Positions 1 to 5,013 of a stretch of DNA of 5,013 nt are shown one piece after another. The stretch is from JBFLXN01 sp040755715 [NCBI: Candidatus Edwardsbacteria bacterium] (lineage in GTDB: Bacteria; Edwardsbacteria; AC1; JBFLXN01). A model generated the notes under the pieces. It had not been told where the DNA came from, did not search any database, and worked only from the letters and a program-made list of their open reading frames with translations. A program made the position numbers and the translations under genes. Every line of letters starts with the position of its first letter. Positions within the stretch are counted from its first letter, which is position 1. The DNA is taken from positions 1 to 5,013 of the forward strand of contig JBFLXN010000185.1 of assembly GCA_040755715.1 (NCBI GenBank). The letters are read 5' to 3'.

Positions 1-1
1 T

Positions 2-94
2 GAGAAAGAACAAAAATCTGAAATTATTAAAAATTTATTATTTGAAATCAACTCAAAATCAAAAGAAAAAATTCAAGAATTACTTAAAAATTAG
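2..94 (+). CDS. C-terminal end of an unidentified protein (partial)
   Basis: The frame starting at base 2 is open from the window edge to a TAG stop at 92-94 and encodes about 30 residues. The tail is charged and probably helical, rich in Lys, Glu and Ile, and ends in IQELLKN. No motif identifies it. In many bacteria the gene before an nrnA-type phosphoesterase is rbfA, whose C-terminus is also a short charged helix, but nothing visible here proves that. It lies 43 bases before the next start, on the same strand, so it could belong to the same transcript. The reading frame is fairly likely to be real because it stays open, has protein-like composition and stops at a plausible distance from the next gene. 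Confidence 0.5.
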   Translation, partial: EKEQKSEIIKNLLFEINSKSKEKIQELLKN

Positions 95-137
95 CTGCTC
101 ACTTTTATTTTGCATTCAACCACTAATAACTAAATAT

Positions 138-1100
138 ATGAGTTTTGCTGAAATCATTAAGGTGATAAAAGAAAATCAATATTTTCTTATTACCTCTCAT
201 ATTGATCCTGATGGCGATTGTATCGGGGCTCAATTGGCTCTTTGTTCCCTTCTTAAAAAATTGAAGAAAAAAGTAGAAGTTGTCAATCAAGACCGAATTC
301 CTGAGAGATATCGTTTCTTGCCTGGAAGTGAGAATATTCAATCAAGAACCTCTGGACAAATTGATTTTACTTGTGCCTTTGTCCTTGACACCGCCGGGCT
401 TGACCGCATTGGAAATGTCCAAAGAACAATCATTCCAAACGGTATGGTAATTATCAACATTGACCATCATCAGTCAAATGATTTGTTTGGTAATTACAGC
501 TATGTAGACTCTGAAGCCAGTTCCACCTGTGAATTGCTTTATCTTTTAATGACCGAGATGTCAGAAAGGATTGGCAAAGAACGGGCCACTTTACTCTATA
601 CTGGAATTATGACTGACACTGGTGGTTTGCGATTTGCCAATACTACCGCCAGAGTTTTTCGTATCTGTAGCTCTTTGGTGAAAGAAGGGGCTTCACCGGC
701 TTTCATCGCTGACCAGGTCTATGCCCAGAGAAACCCAAAAGTAATGAAACTATTAGGAGAAGTGTTGACGAGTTTAGAGGTTGATGAGACGGGAAATATA
801 GGTTCACTTGTTTTAAAAAGAGAAACCTACCGACGCCTTGGAGTGAATCTTTCGGAGTGTGAAGAGTTTGTCAATTATGCAATTTCGGTTAATGGTGTAA
901 AAGTGGGTATCTTCTTCCGTGAACAGGAAGATGGAAAGATTCGGGTTTCTCTGCGCTCCCGGGAAGCAATTGATGTCAATCAGATAGCCGCTGTTTTCGG
1001 GGGGGGCGGTCATTATCAAGCAGCTGGCTGTAAAATGGAAGGAGAACTGTTAGCGGTAAAACAAAAAGTGTTAGAAGAAATTAAGAGACAAATAAAATGA
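138..1100 (+). CDS. nrnA: DHH/DHHA1 phosphoesterase, NrnA-type (oligoribonuclease / pAp phosphatase)
   Basis: This protein of 320 residues is a typical length for bacterial NrnA, a cytoplasmic, metal-dependent enzyme that degrades 2-5 nt RNA oligomers and dephosphorylates 3'-phosphoadenosine 5'-phosphate. The N-terminal DHH domain has all four metal-site motifs: SHIDPDGD (residues 20-27), VLDTAG with Asp84, NIDHHQSN with DHH at 109-111, and TDTGGLRF with Asp160. The C-terminal DHHA1 domain carries the substrate-binding GGGGHYQAAGC motif near 288-298. I chose the ATG at 138 because family similarity begins just after it (MSFAEIIKVIKENQYFLITSH). A TTG at 42 would add 32 atypical residues and overlap the upstream reading frame. 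No Shine-Dalgarno sequence precedes the ATG. Its stop overlaps the nadK start by 4 bp, implying translational coupling. Some relatives cleave pApA or c-di-AMP, so the exact substrate is inferred; the family assignment is very secure. Confidence 0.93.
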   Translation: MSFAEIIKVIKENQYFLITSHIDPDGDCIGAQLALCSLLKKLKKKVEVVNQDRIPERYRFLPGSENIQSRTSGQIDFTCAFVLDTAGLDRIGNVQRTIIPNGMVIINIDHHQSNDLFGNYSYVDSEASSTCELLYLLMTEMSERIGKERATLLYTGIMTDTGGLRFANTTARVFRICSSLVKEGASPAFIADQVYAQRNPKVMKLLGEVLTSLEVDETGNIGSLVLKRETYRRLGVNLSECEEFVNYAISVNGVKVGIFFREQEDGKIRVSLRSREAIDVNQIAAVFGGGGHYQAAGCKMEGELLAVKQKVLEEIKRQIK

Positions 1101-1996
1101 AAAGAATTGGCGTGGTAGCAAATCTTCAAAAGCCACAGGCGAAAGAAATTATAAGTAAATTAGTTAATTGGCTGAAAGAGAAAAAAAGGGAAGTTATCTT
1201 TGATGAAGGGCTTATCGGCGGGAAGTCAGATTTGGTTATAGCTTTAGGTGGAGATGGAACACTTTTGAAAAGCGCTAGATTAGTTGGAAAAAAGGAAACA
1301 CCTATCTTGGGAATCAATTTGGGGAGTCTCGGTTTTCTCACGGAAATCACGGTAGAAGAAATGTGGCCGGTCGTGGAAAGAGTCTTGCAAGGGAAATACC
1401 ATCTTGAATCCAGAATGGTGCTAATGGCTACTGTAGGAAAGAGAAGAGGCAAGCACCCCGGAAAAGGAGGCGGATGCCTCCAAAAAGGAGACGAGTGTCT
1501 CTTTGCTTTGAATGATTTTGTCATTCGGATACCGACCAGAGTTCTACAATTGGTTACCGAAATAAGCGGAGAATATGTCAGTACCTATTCAGCGGATGGC
1601 ATAATTATTGCTACTCCCACAGGGTCAACCGCTTATTCATTGGCTTCTGGCGGTCCTATTGTTCATCCAACAATGAGAGTAATTATTGTTACTCCCATTT
1701 GTCCACATACCCTTGGCATCAGACCAATGGTTGTTTCAGCAGAAAAGACCTTGAAGATAAAGGTGCATAGTAAACGGGAGGAACCGATAATTGTTGCTGA
1801 TGGACAGGTTTCGGAAACCTTGCGATTGCAGGATAGCCTCGTCATTAAAAAGGCTCCTCATACTGTCAATTTAGTAGTGGCTAAGGAGAAATCATTTTAT
1901 CAAATTTTACGGACTAAATTAAAATGGGGGGGAAGAGAAGAAAATCAAATATCAAATATCAAAAATCAAATATTAAAGTCACAAACCAAATTGTAA
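1097..1996 (+). CDS. nadK: NAD kinase (ATP-NAD kinase)
   Basis: This 299-residue cytoplasmic enzyme phosphorylates NAD to NADP, the committed step of NADP supply. The diagnostic motifs appear in order: GGDGTLL at 51-57 with catalytic Asp53, INLGSLGFL at 73-81, the NAD-binding ALND at 137-140, SADGIIIATPTGSTAY at 165-180 followed by SLASGGPIVHP, and ADGQ at 234-237. The family-typical end is FYQILRTKLKWGG at about 267-279. Two stretches look foreign. Residues 115-131 form a Lys/Gly-rich loop longer than usual just before ALND, coded by DNA holding two small palindromes. The last 19 or so residues (ENQISNIKNQ...) are coded by the AT-rich repeat that begins near base 1940. Both lie outside the catalytic core, so the enzyme is probably active. 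The start overlaps the nrnA stop (ATGA) and the two genes are probably one operon. No dedicated regulatory site is visible. Confidence 0.96.
   Translation: MKRIGVVANLQKPQAKEIISKLVNWLKEKKREVIFDEGLIGGKSDLVIALGGDGTLLKSARLVGKKETPILGINLGSLGFLTEITVEEMWPVVERVLQGKYHLESRMVLMATVGKRRGKHPGKGGGCLQKGDECLFALNDFVIRIPTRVLQLVTEISGEYVSTYSADGIIIATPTGSTAYSLASGGPIVHPTMRVIIVTPICPHTLGIRPMVVSAEKTLKIKVHSKREEPIIVADGQVSETLRLQDSLVIKKAPHTVNLVVAKEKSFYQILRTKLKWGGREENQISNIKNQILKSQTKL
1466..1501. repeat. Two adjacent short palindromes within nadK
   Basis: GGAGGC-GGAT-GCCTCC (1466-1481) is a perfect 6-bp stem with a 4-base loop. GAGAC-GAGT-GTCTC (1488-1501) is a perfect 5-bp stem with a 4-base loop, starting six bases later. 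They fall in the codons for the unusually long, low-complexity loop of NadK before its ALND motif. The reading frame stays open across them. They may be part of an in-frame inserted palindromic element or simply chance in a GC-rich patch; no second copy occurs in this window. Confidence 0.45.
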
Positions 1997-2100
1997 AAAT
2001 GAATAATCAATCACCAAATTCCAATAATCAAATAAATCCCAATTACCAAATATCAATAACCAAGCTGATTTAGAATTTGGTCATTGGTTATTGGGTTTGT
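1940..2100. repeat. AT-rich dispersed-type repeat between nadK and recN
   Basis: About 160 bases are built from variants of ATCAAAT, ACCAAAT and CAATAACCAA and look unlike the flanking coding sequence. ATCAAAT occurs at 1944-1950, 1951-1957 and 1965-1971. Toward the right end is an exact 10-bp inverted repeat, CAATAACCAA (2054-2063) against TTGGTTATTG (2084-2093), separated by 20 bases. No tract of T directly follows the hairpin, so it is a poor terminator. The left part is read through as the NadK C-terminus up to the TAA at 1994-1996, and the right part ends four bases before the recN ATG. Tracts of this kind are dispersed in some candidate-phylum genomes; that link is from memory of style and was not checked. 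Confidence 0.7.
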
Positions 2101-2104
2101 TAAG

Positions 2105-3814
2105 ATGCTTACTGAATTACAAATTAAAGATTATGCCTTAATAGAAAACCTCCAAGTAGAATTTTCTCCTGGCTTGAATGTTCTGACCGGTGAAACTGGA
2201 GCGGGCAAATCAATTCTCATTGGTGCAGTTGGATTAATGTTGGGTGAAAAGGGGGATATAGATTCAGTCAGAACCGGCGCTAATTCTTCAATGGTTGAAG
2301 GAATATTTGATTTGCACTCTCGGAAGGATTTGTTGAAGATTTTACAGGAGCAAGGAATTGAAATGGAAGAGAGCTCAATTATTCTAAAACGAAATGTTAA
2401 TACTACTGGTAAGACCAAGTGCTATGCAAATGCTCAGGCTATTACACTTTCATTTCTCAAACATTTGGGTGACGAACTGTTAGATATGCACGGTCAACAC
2501 GAGCATCAATCGCTCCTTAAAGAAGAGAGGCATTTAGATTCTTTGGATGGATTCGGCAAATTACTTCCTTTGCGTTTGGAAGTAGAAAAATTCTTTTATG
2601 AACATCAAAGTCTGACCCAGAGTCTAATAGAATTGGAAAGGAGAGAGGCTCTGACAAAAGAAAAAATAGATTTATATCAATTTCAAATTAAAGAGATAGA
2701 AAAAACCAATCTTTCCTTAGGTGAAGAAGAAAGTTTAGAAAGAGAGCGGAAGATTTTAGAAAATAGTGAGAAACTCTTTCAATTAGCCACCGAAGCGCAG
2801 GATTTGCTTTCTGAAAATGAAGGTTCAATTATAGAACAATTGGGACTTTTGGAGAATAAAGTTTCTGAAGTAGTTTCCATTGATGAACGATTGAAGGAAG
2901 TATTTGAGGACATCAAATCCAGTGGTTATCAGTTAGAAGAGGCGTCTCATACTTTGAGTGATTATCGGGCAAAATTAGAATTTGACCCACAAAGATTGGA
3001 AATAATTCGGGACCGCCTGGACCTAATCAAAACCTTAAAAAAGAAATATGGTGGTTCAATTGAAAATGTTTTGCAATATGCCGAAAGGATAAAGAAAGAA
3101 ATTCATTCAGTTGAGCGAAATGAAGAAGAAATAGCCAACCTTAAAATTAGGATTGAAGAGAACCGGAAAGAATTAGAAAAAAGAGCTTTGGAGCTCTCAG
3201 GAAAGCGAAAAGAAATTGCTACTAAGATGAGTATCAAGATTAAGGAAGAATTAGTGGACTTGGGAATGGAGAAGGCAAAATTTGAAGTAGGGGTCAATCA
3301 AATAGAGGAAGAAGATGGGTTGGTGGAACAGCAGGGGAAAAAGTATCGGACTTGCGAACGAGGAATTGACGAAATAAGATTTCTTATTTCTCCTAATCCG
3401 GGAGAAGAATTGAGGCCTCTGGCGAAGATTGCTTCTGGTGGCGAGATTTCCCGAGTGATGCTGGCTTTGAAAACAATTCTCGCTGAAGTTGATGCAGTGC
3501 CAACTTTGGTCTTTGATGAAATTGATGTGGGTATCGGTGGCAGAATTGCTGAAGCGGTGGGCAAGAAATTGCGAGAAATTGCAAAGACAAGACAGGTTTT
3601 GTGTATCACGCATCTGCCCCAGATTGCTTGTTTAGCTGAGGCACATTATTTAGTAAAAAAAGAGACAAAGAAAGGACGAACCACTACACAAATCAAAAAA
3701 CTTTCTAAAGAAGAGCAAATTGAAGAAATTGCCCGAATGCTTGGTGGAGAAGCGATTACTAAATTAACCCGAGAGCATGCGAGGGAAATGCTAAAAATGG
3801 CAGAAGGAAGATGA
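2105..3814 (+). CDS. recN: DNA repair protein RecN (SMC-like ATPase)
   Basis: This protein of 569 residues matches the usual RecN length of about 550-570. RecN is a cytoplasmic, SMC-like ATPase recruited early to DNA double-strand breaks, where it tethers DNA and works with RecA. The N-terminal half of the ATPase has Walker A GETGAGKS at 29-36 and the RecN-typical LLDMHGQHEHQSLL at about 125-138. Residues of roughly 150-370 are Glu/Lys/Leu-rich and coiled-coil-like, without the long SMC arms. The C-terminal half has the ABC signature ASGGEISR (443-450), Walker B TLVFDEID (467-474, with D471 and E472), GIGGRIAEAVG, and the switch-His motif CITHLPQIAC with His503. I chose the ATG at 2105 because MLTELQIKDYALIENLQVEF is the standard RecN N-terminus. 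The in-frame TTG at 2084 lies inside the repeat hairpin. No clear Shine-Dalgarno or LexA-type box is visible, since the leader is repeat sequence. Confidence 0.97.
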   Translation: MLTELQIKDYALIENLQVEFSPGLNVLTGETGAGKSILIGAVGLMLGEKGDIDSVRTGANSSMVEGIFDLHSRKDLLKILQEQGIEMEESSIILKRNVNTTGKTKCYANAQAITLSFLKHLGDELLDMHGQHEHQSLLKEERHLDSLDGFGKLLPLRLEVEKFFYEHQSLTQSLIELERREALTKEKIDLYQFQIKEIEKTNLSLGEEESLERERKILENSEKLFQLATEAQDLLSENEGSIIEQLGLLENKVSEVVSIDERLKEVFEDIKSSGYQLEEASHTLSDYRAKLEFDPQRLEIIRDRLDLIKTLKKKYGGSIENVLQYAERIKKEIHSVERNEEEIANLKIRIEENRKELEKRALELSGKRKEIATKMSIKIKEELVDLGMEKAKFEVGVNQIEEEDGLVEQQGKKYRTCERGIDEIRFLISPNPGEELRPLAKIASGGEISRVMLALKTILAEVDAVPTLVFDEIDVGIGGRIAEAVGKKLREIAKTRQVLCITHLPQIACLAEAHYLVKKETKKGRTTTQIKKLSKEEQIEEIARMLGGEAITKLTREHAREMLKMAEGR

Positions 3815-3996
3815 TTTGATGAGGTTTACAGGATTAAATATTACAAACTATATCAAACAGCATAATTTTTTGCAAAATATTAAAAACATTTAAAGCCATA
3901 GAGTGAATACGAATGACAGATAAAACAAGGCCGAAATACAGTCCGCCTAAGGCGGACGAAATATTAATAGTACCAAGATTTCAGAGATTTCCACAG
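3815..3996. other. Non-coding, AT-rich spacer after recN
   Basis: I see no convincing gene on either strand here. The stretch is AT-rich with scattered short repeat-like phrases, such as 'gaggtttacaggatta' just after recN and 'tttcagagatttccacagag' before the GCTCC palindromes. The second phrase recalls the 'ccacagaatttcacagaa' sequence downstream of pgsA. No hairpin followed by a T-run marks the end of the recN transcript. The one strong structure is the 17-bp palindrome listed separately. With the repeats that follow, the gene-free gap spans about 311 bases. Confidence 0.6.
3941..3957. repeat. 17-bp GC-rich palindrome GTCCGCCT-A-AGGCGGAC
   Basis: The arms GTCCGCCT and AGGCGGAC are perfect reverse complements separated by one A, in otherwise AT-rich DNA. 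It could form a strong stem in RNA, but no T-run follows on either strand, so a simple intrinsic terminator is not supported. Similar CCGCCT..AGGCGG palindromes are dispersed in several candidate-phylum genomes; that comparison is from memory. Only one copy lies in this window. Confidence 0.75.
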
Positions 3997-4124
3997 AGCT
4001 CCGTAGGAGCGAGATATTATGCAAAATAATTGTTTGAATGAGTTCTCAAGATTATGTCGCTCCTGACGGAGCTTAAAAAGCGTCGTTTTCCTTGTTCTAT
4101 TAATATTTTGCTCCTACGGAGCAA
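3997..4124. repeat. Cluster of three GCTCC(..)GGAGC palindromic repeats
   Basis: Three copies of one palindrome occur within 128 bases: GCTCCGTAGGAGC (3998-4010), GCTCCTGACGGAGC (4059-4072) and GCTCCTACGGAGC (4110-4122, with flanking TT/AA extending the arms to 4108-4124). Copies one and two are in opposite orientation, and their similarity extends beyond the core (AGCTCCGT-AGGAGCGAGATATTA against the reverse complement ending GGAGCGACATAATC). Together they form an inverted pair around a loop of about 30 bases. The third copy is in the same orientation as the second. The pattern points to a dispersed repeat family rather than an operator. No transposase is present. Confidence 0.8.
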
Positions 4125-4125
4125 G

Positions 4126-4359
4126 TGGCGCGCATACACAAAAGACCGAACTGCAACTGGAAGTATTTCTTTAATTACCGGCGCAGACTACTACCTTTTC
4201 CGACACTTTAGTATCGGCATGTCAATTACACCTTTTAATGTTGACTACACTTGGACGAACCACAAATATGTTGATGTTGATGGTAGGTATTGGTCCGGAG
4301 GCACAATTTCTGCACAGGTTAACCTCTCCACTGCACTGGTTGGAAGAATCTATTTTTAA
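4126..4359 (+). pseudogene. C-terminal remnant of an outer-membrane beta-barrel protein
   Basis: The frame encodes about 77 residues up to the TAA at 4357-4359. From around base 4156 it reads like the last strands of a small outer-membrane barrel. There are alternating polar and hydrophobic/aromatic residues (ITGADYYLFRHFSIGMSI), a Gly/Tyr/Trp-rich loop segment, and a final strand TALVGRIYF ending in Phe, the usual C-terminal signal for barrel assembly. No signal peptide or earlier strands exist. The frame continues leftward to an ATG at 4054, but those residues (MSLLTELKKRR...) come from the GCTCC repeats, so a 101-residue ORF from 4054 would be a chimera of repeat and remnant. The likeliest history is deletion of the 5' part at or beside the repeat. 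A small expressed protein cannot be excluded. It lies three bases before pgsA. Confidence 0.6.
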
Positions 4360-4362
4360 TCT

Positions 4363-4890
4363 ATGCGTTTAAATCGGGAAATCATAAATCTTCCCAATCT
4401 TGTAACTTTCTTACGACTTGGGATTCTTCCTTTTGTTCTTCTGAGTCTCTCGGCCGAAAAGAAGACTTTAGCTTTGATTCTTCTTCTGATTACTTGGTTC
4501 ACTGATGTTTTTGATGGCGTTTTGGCGAGAAAATTGAGCCAAAGTACCCGCTTCGGTAAGATTCTTGACCCCTTAGTTGATAAAATCTGCCTTGGCACAT
4601 TGGTAATTTTTTTGATTCTTAAGAGAAACTTTCCACTGTGGGCAGCAATTGTCGTCATCTCAAGAGATTTGCTGATTCTTTCCAGCGGACTATTTCTCCT
4701 CAAAAAAACAAAGATTGTTCCTACTTCTAATCTATTTGGTAAGGTCACAATGGTTTTTTTAGCGGCGATGGCTACTGCTTATGCGATGGAATGGTATCCA
4801 TTGAATCAGATTTTGCTAGTAGTGAGCTTGCTGATGGTGGGCGTCTCAAGTATTAGTTATTCAGTATATTTCTTGCTGTATCGGATTTGA
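4363..4890 (+). CDS. pgsA: CDP-alcohol phosphatidyltransferase, probably phosphatidylglycerophosphate synthase
   Basis: This 175-residue inner-membrane enzyme joins CDP-diacylglycerol to an alcohol, most likely glycerol-3-phosphate, making phosphatidylglycerophosphate for anionic lipids. The full CDP-alcohol phosphotransferase signature D-G-x2-A-R-x8-G-x3-D-x3-D is present at 51-73: D51, G52, A55, R56, G65, D69 and D73, with Asp48 just before it. The order of parts resembles PgsA: an N-terminal INLPNLVTFLRLGILPF, the signature, an RD pair at 101-102, and SNLFGK at 122-127. Hydrophobic helices are apparent at about 15-30, 35-50, 75-90, 92-112, 128-143 and 148-172, and the length is close to the usual 180 or so. 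The ATG at 4363 fits the family N-terminus. A GGAAG at 4342-4346 is too distant to be a normal ribosome binding site. A related enzyme using another alcohol, such as a phosphatidylserine or inositol-phosphate synthase, is possible but less likely. Confidence 0.87.
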   Translation: MRLNREIINLPNLVTFLRLGILPFVLLSLSAEKKTLALILLLITWFTDVFDGVLARKLSQSTRFGKILDPLVDKICLGTLVIFLILKRNFPLWAAIVVISRDLLILSSGLFLLKKTKIVPTSNLFGKVTMVFLAAMATAYAMEWYPLNQILLVVSLLMVGVSSISYSVYFLLYRI

Positions 4891-5013
4891 ATAAAGCCAC
4901 AGAATTTCACAGAAACATACAGAAAAATAGAAATTCATAGAAATTTTTGGAAACTTGTAGAAATTTATTGTTTTTTACTACAAATTTCTATCAATTTCAA
5001 TAAATTTCTATTA
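4891..5013. repeat. AT-rich periodic and palindromic repeat, cut by the window end
   Basis: After the pgsA stop comes a tract of phrases such as CCACAGAATTTCACAGAAA followed by TAGAAATT-type units (starting at 4928, 4938 and 4958) at roughly 10-base spacing. From 4981 the complementary phrases (CAAATTTCTA, TCAATTTCAA, TAAATTTCTA) appear with the same spacing. The best arm is an exact 13-bp inverted repeat, TAGAAATTTATTG (4958-4970) against CAATAAATTTCTA (4998-5010). A TTTTTT run sits in the central loop at 4971-4976. The whole block is an imperfect palindrome of at least 90 bases and continues past the window. No coding frame is supported. Confidence 0.75.

Noticed and set aside
42-137. N-terminal extension of nrnA from a TTG at 42
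   Set aside because: The extra 32 residues are Lys-rich and unlike the family, the region overlaps the end of the upstream frame out of phase, and the ATG at 138 gives a standard NrnA N-terminus.
1126-1524. Antisense open frame of 132 codons across nadK
   Set aside because: It is the shadow of a strongly supported coding frame and has low-complexity Ser/Pro/Phe-rich content with no recognisable motif.
1940-2063. Possible CRISPR-like array in the repeated AT-rich tract
   Set aside because: Units are 7-10 bases, irregular and contiguous, with no constant repeat of 23-40 bases or spacers of uniform length.
2084-2104. Alternative TTG start of recN seven codons upstream
   Set aside because: It lies inside the right arm of the repeat hairpin, while the ATG at 2105 gives the canonical RecN N-terminus.
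3251-3613. Overlapping antisense open frames across the recN 3' half
   Set aside because: They lie opposite the conserved signature and Walker B region of RecN, and their translations look like complements of that sequence.
3941-3957. Intrinsic terminator for recN
   Set aside because: The stem is strong, but no U-rich tract follows on either strand and it is 127 bases past the stop.
3997-4124. Insertion sequence or transposon
   Set aside because: There is no transposase frame and no target-site duplication that I can identify; only short palindromic repeats are present.
4356-4748. Antisense open frame of 130 codons across pgsA
   Set aside because: pgsA on the other strand has a complete family signature; the antisense translation is Arg/Lys-rich and featureless.

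Overview
This is an AT-rich bacterial window with four intact housekeeping genes on the + strand, a partial gene at the left edge, and intergenic spaces filled with short repeats. In order they are: the C-terminal end of an unrecognised gene (2-94); an NrnA-type DHH/DHHA1 phosphoesterase (138-1100); NAD kinase nadK (1097-1996); DNA-repair ATPase recN (2105-3814); a repeat-filled gap with a decayed outer-membrane beta-barrel fragment (3815-4359); and a PgsA-like CDP-alcohol phosphatidyltransferase (4363-4890). The last 123 bases are a palindromic AT-rich repeat cut by the window edge.

The organism is probably a diderm from an uncultivated, repeat-rich lineage. The barrel remnant ending in Phe suggests an outer membrane. 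None of the four intact genes has a strong Shine-Dalgarno sequence. The repeat styles, such as a GCTCC...GGAGC palindrome, a GTCCGCCT...AGGCGGAC palindrome and 'caaatatcaaaaatc' tracts, resemble those I associate with FCB-group and WOR-3-like candidate-phylum genomes. This placement is an inference from style and was not tested by search.

nrnA and nadK overlap by 4 bp (ATGA) and are almost certainly co-transcribed. recN follows after 108 bp, but that gap is largely an AT-rich repeat that also appears to encode the last 19 or so residues of NadK. The genes do not form one pathway: NrnA handles short RNA and pAp turnover, NadK makes NADP, RecN acts in double-strand break repair, and PgsA acts in phospholipid synthesis. 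nadK and recN also lie near each other in other bacteria such as Bacillota, so that pairing is not surprising.

I found no undescribed multi-gene system. The interesting content is at the level of repeats: at least four repeat types sit in or next to every gap in this short stretch. One overlaps the end of nadK, one seems to lie in frame inside nadK, and one is joined to a truncated membrane-protein gene so that a chimeric, probably spurious ORF results.
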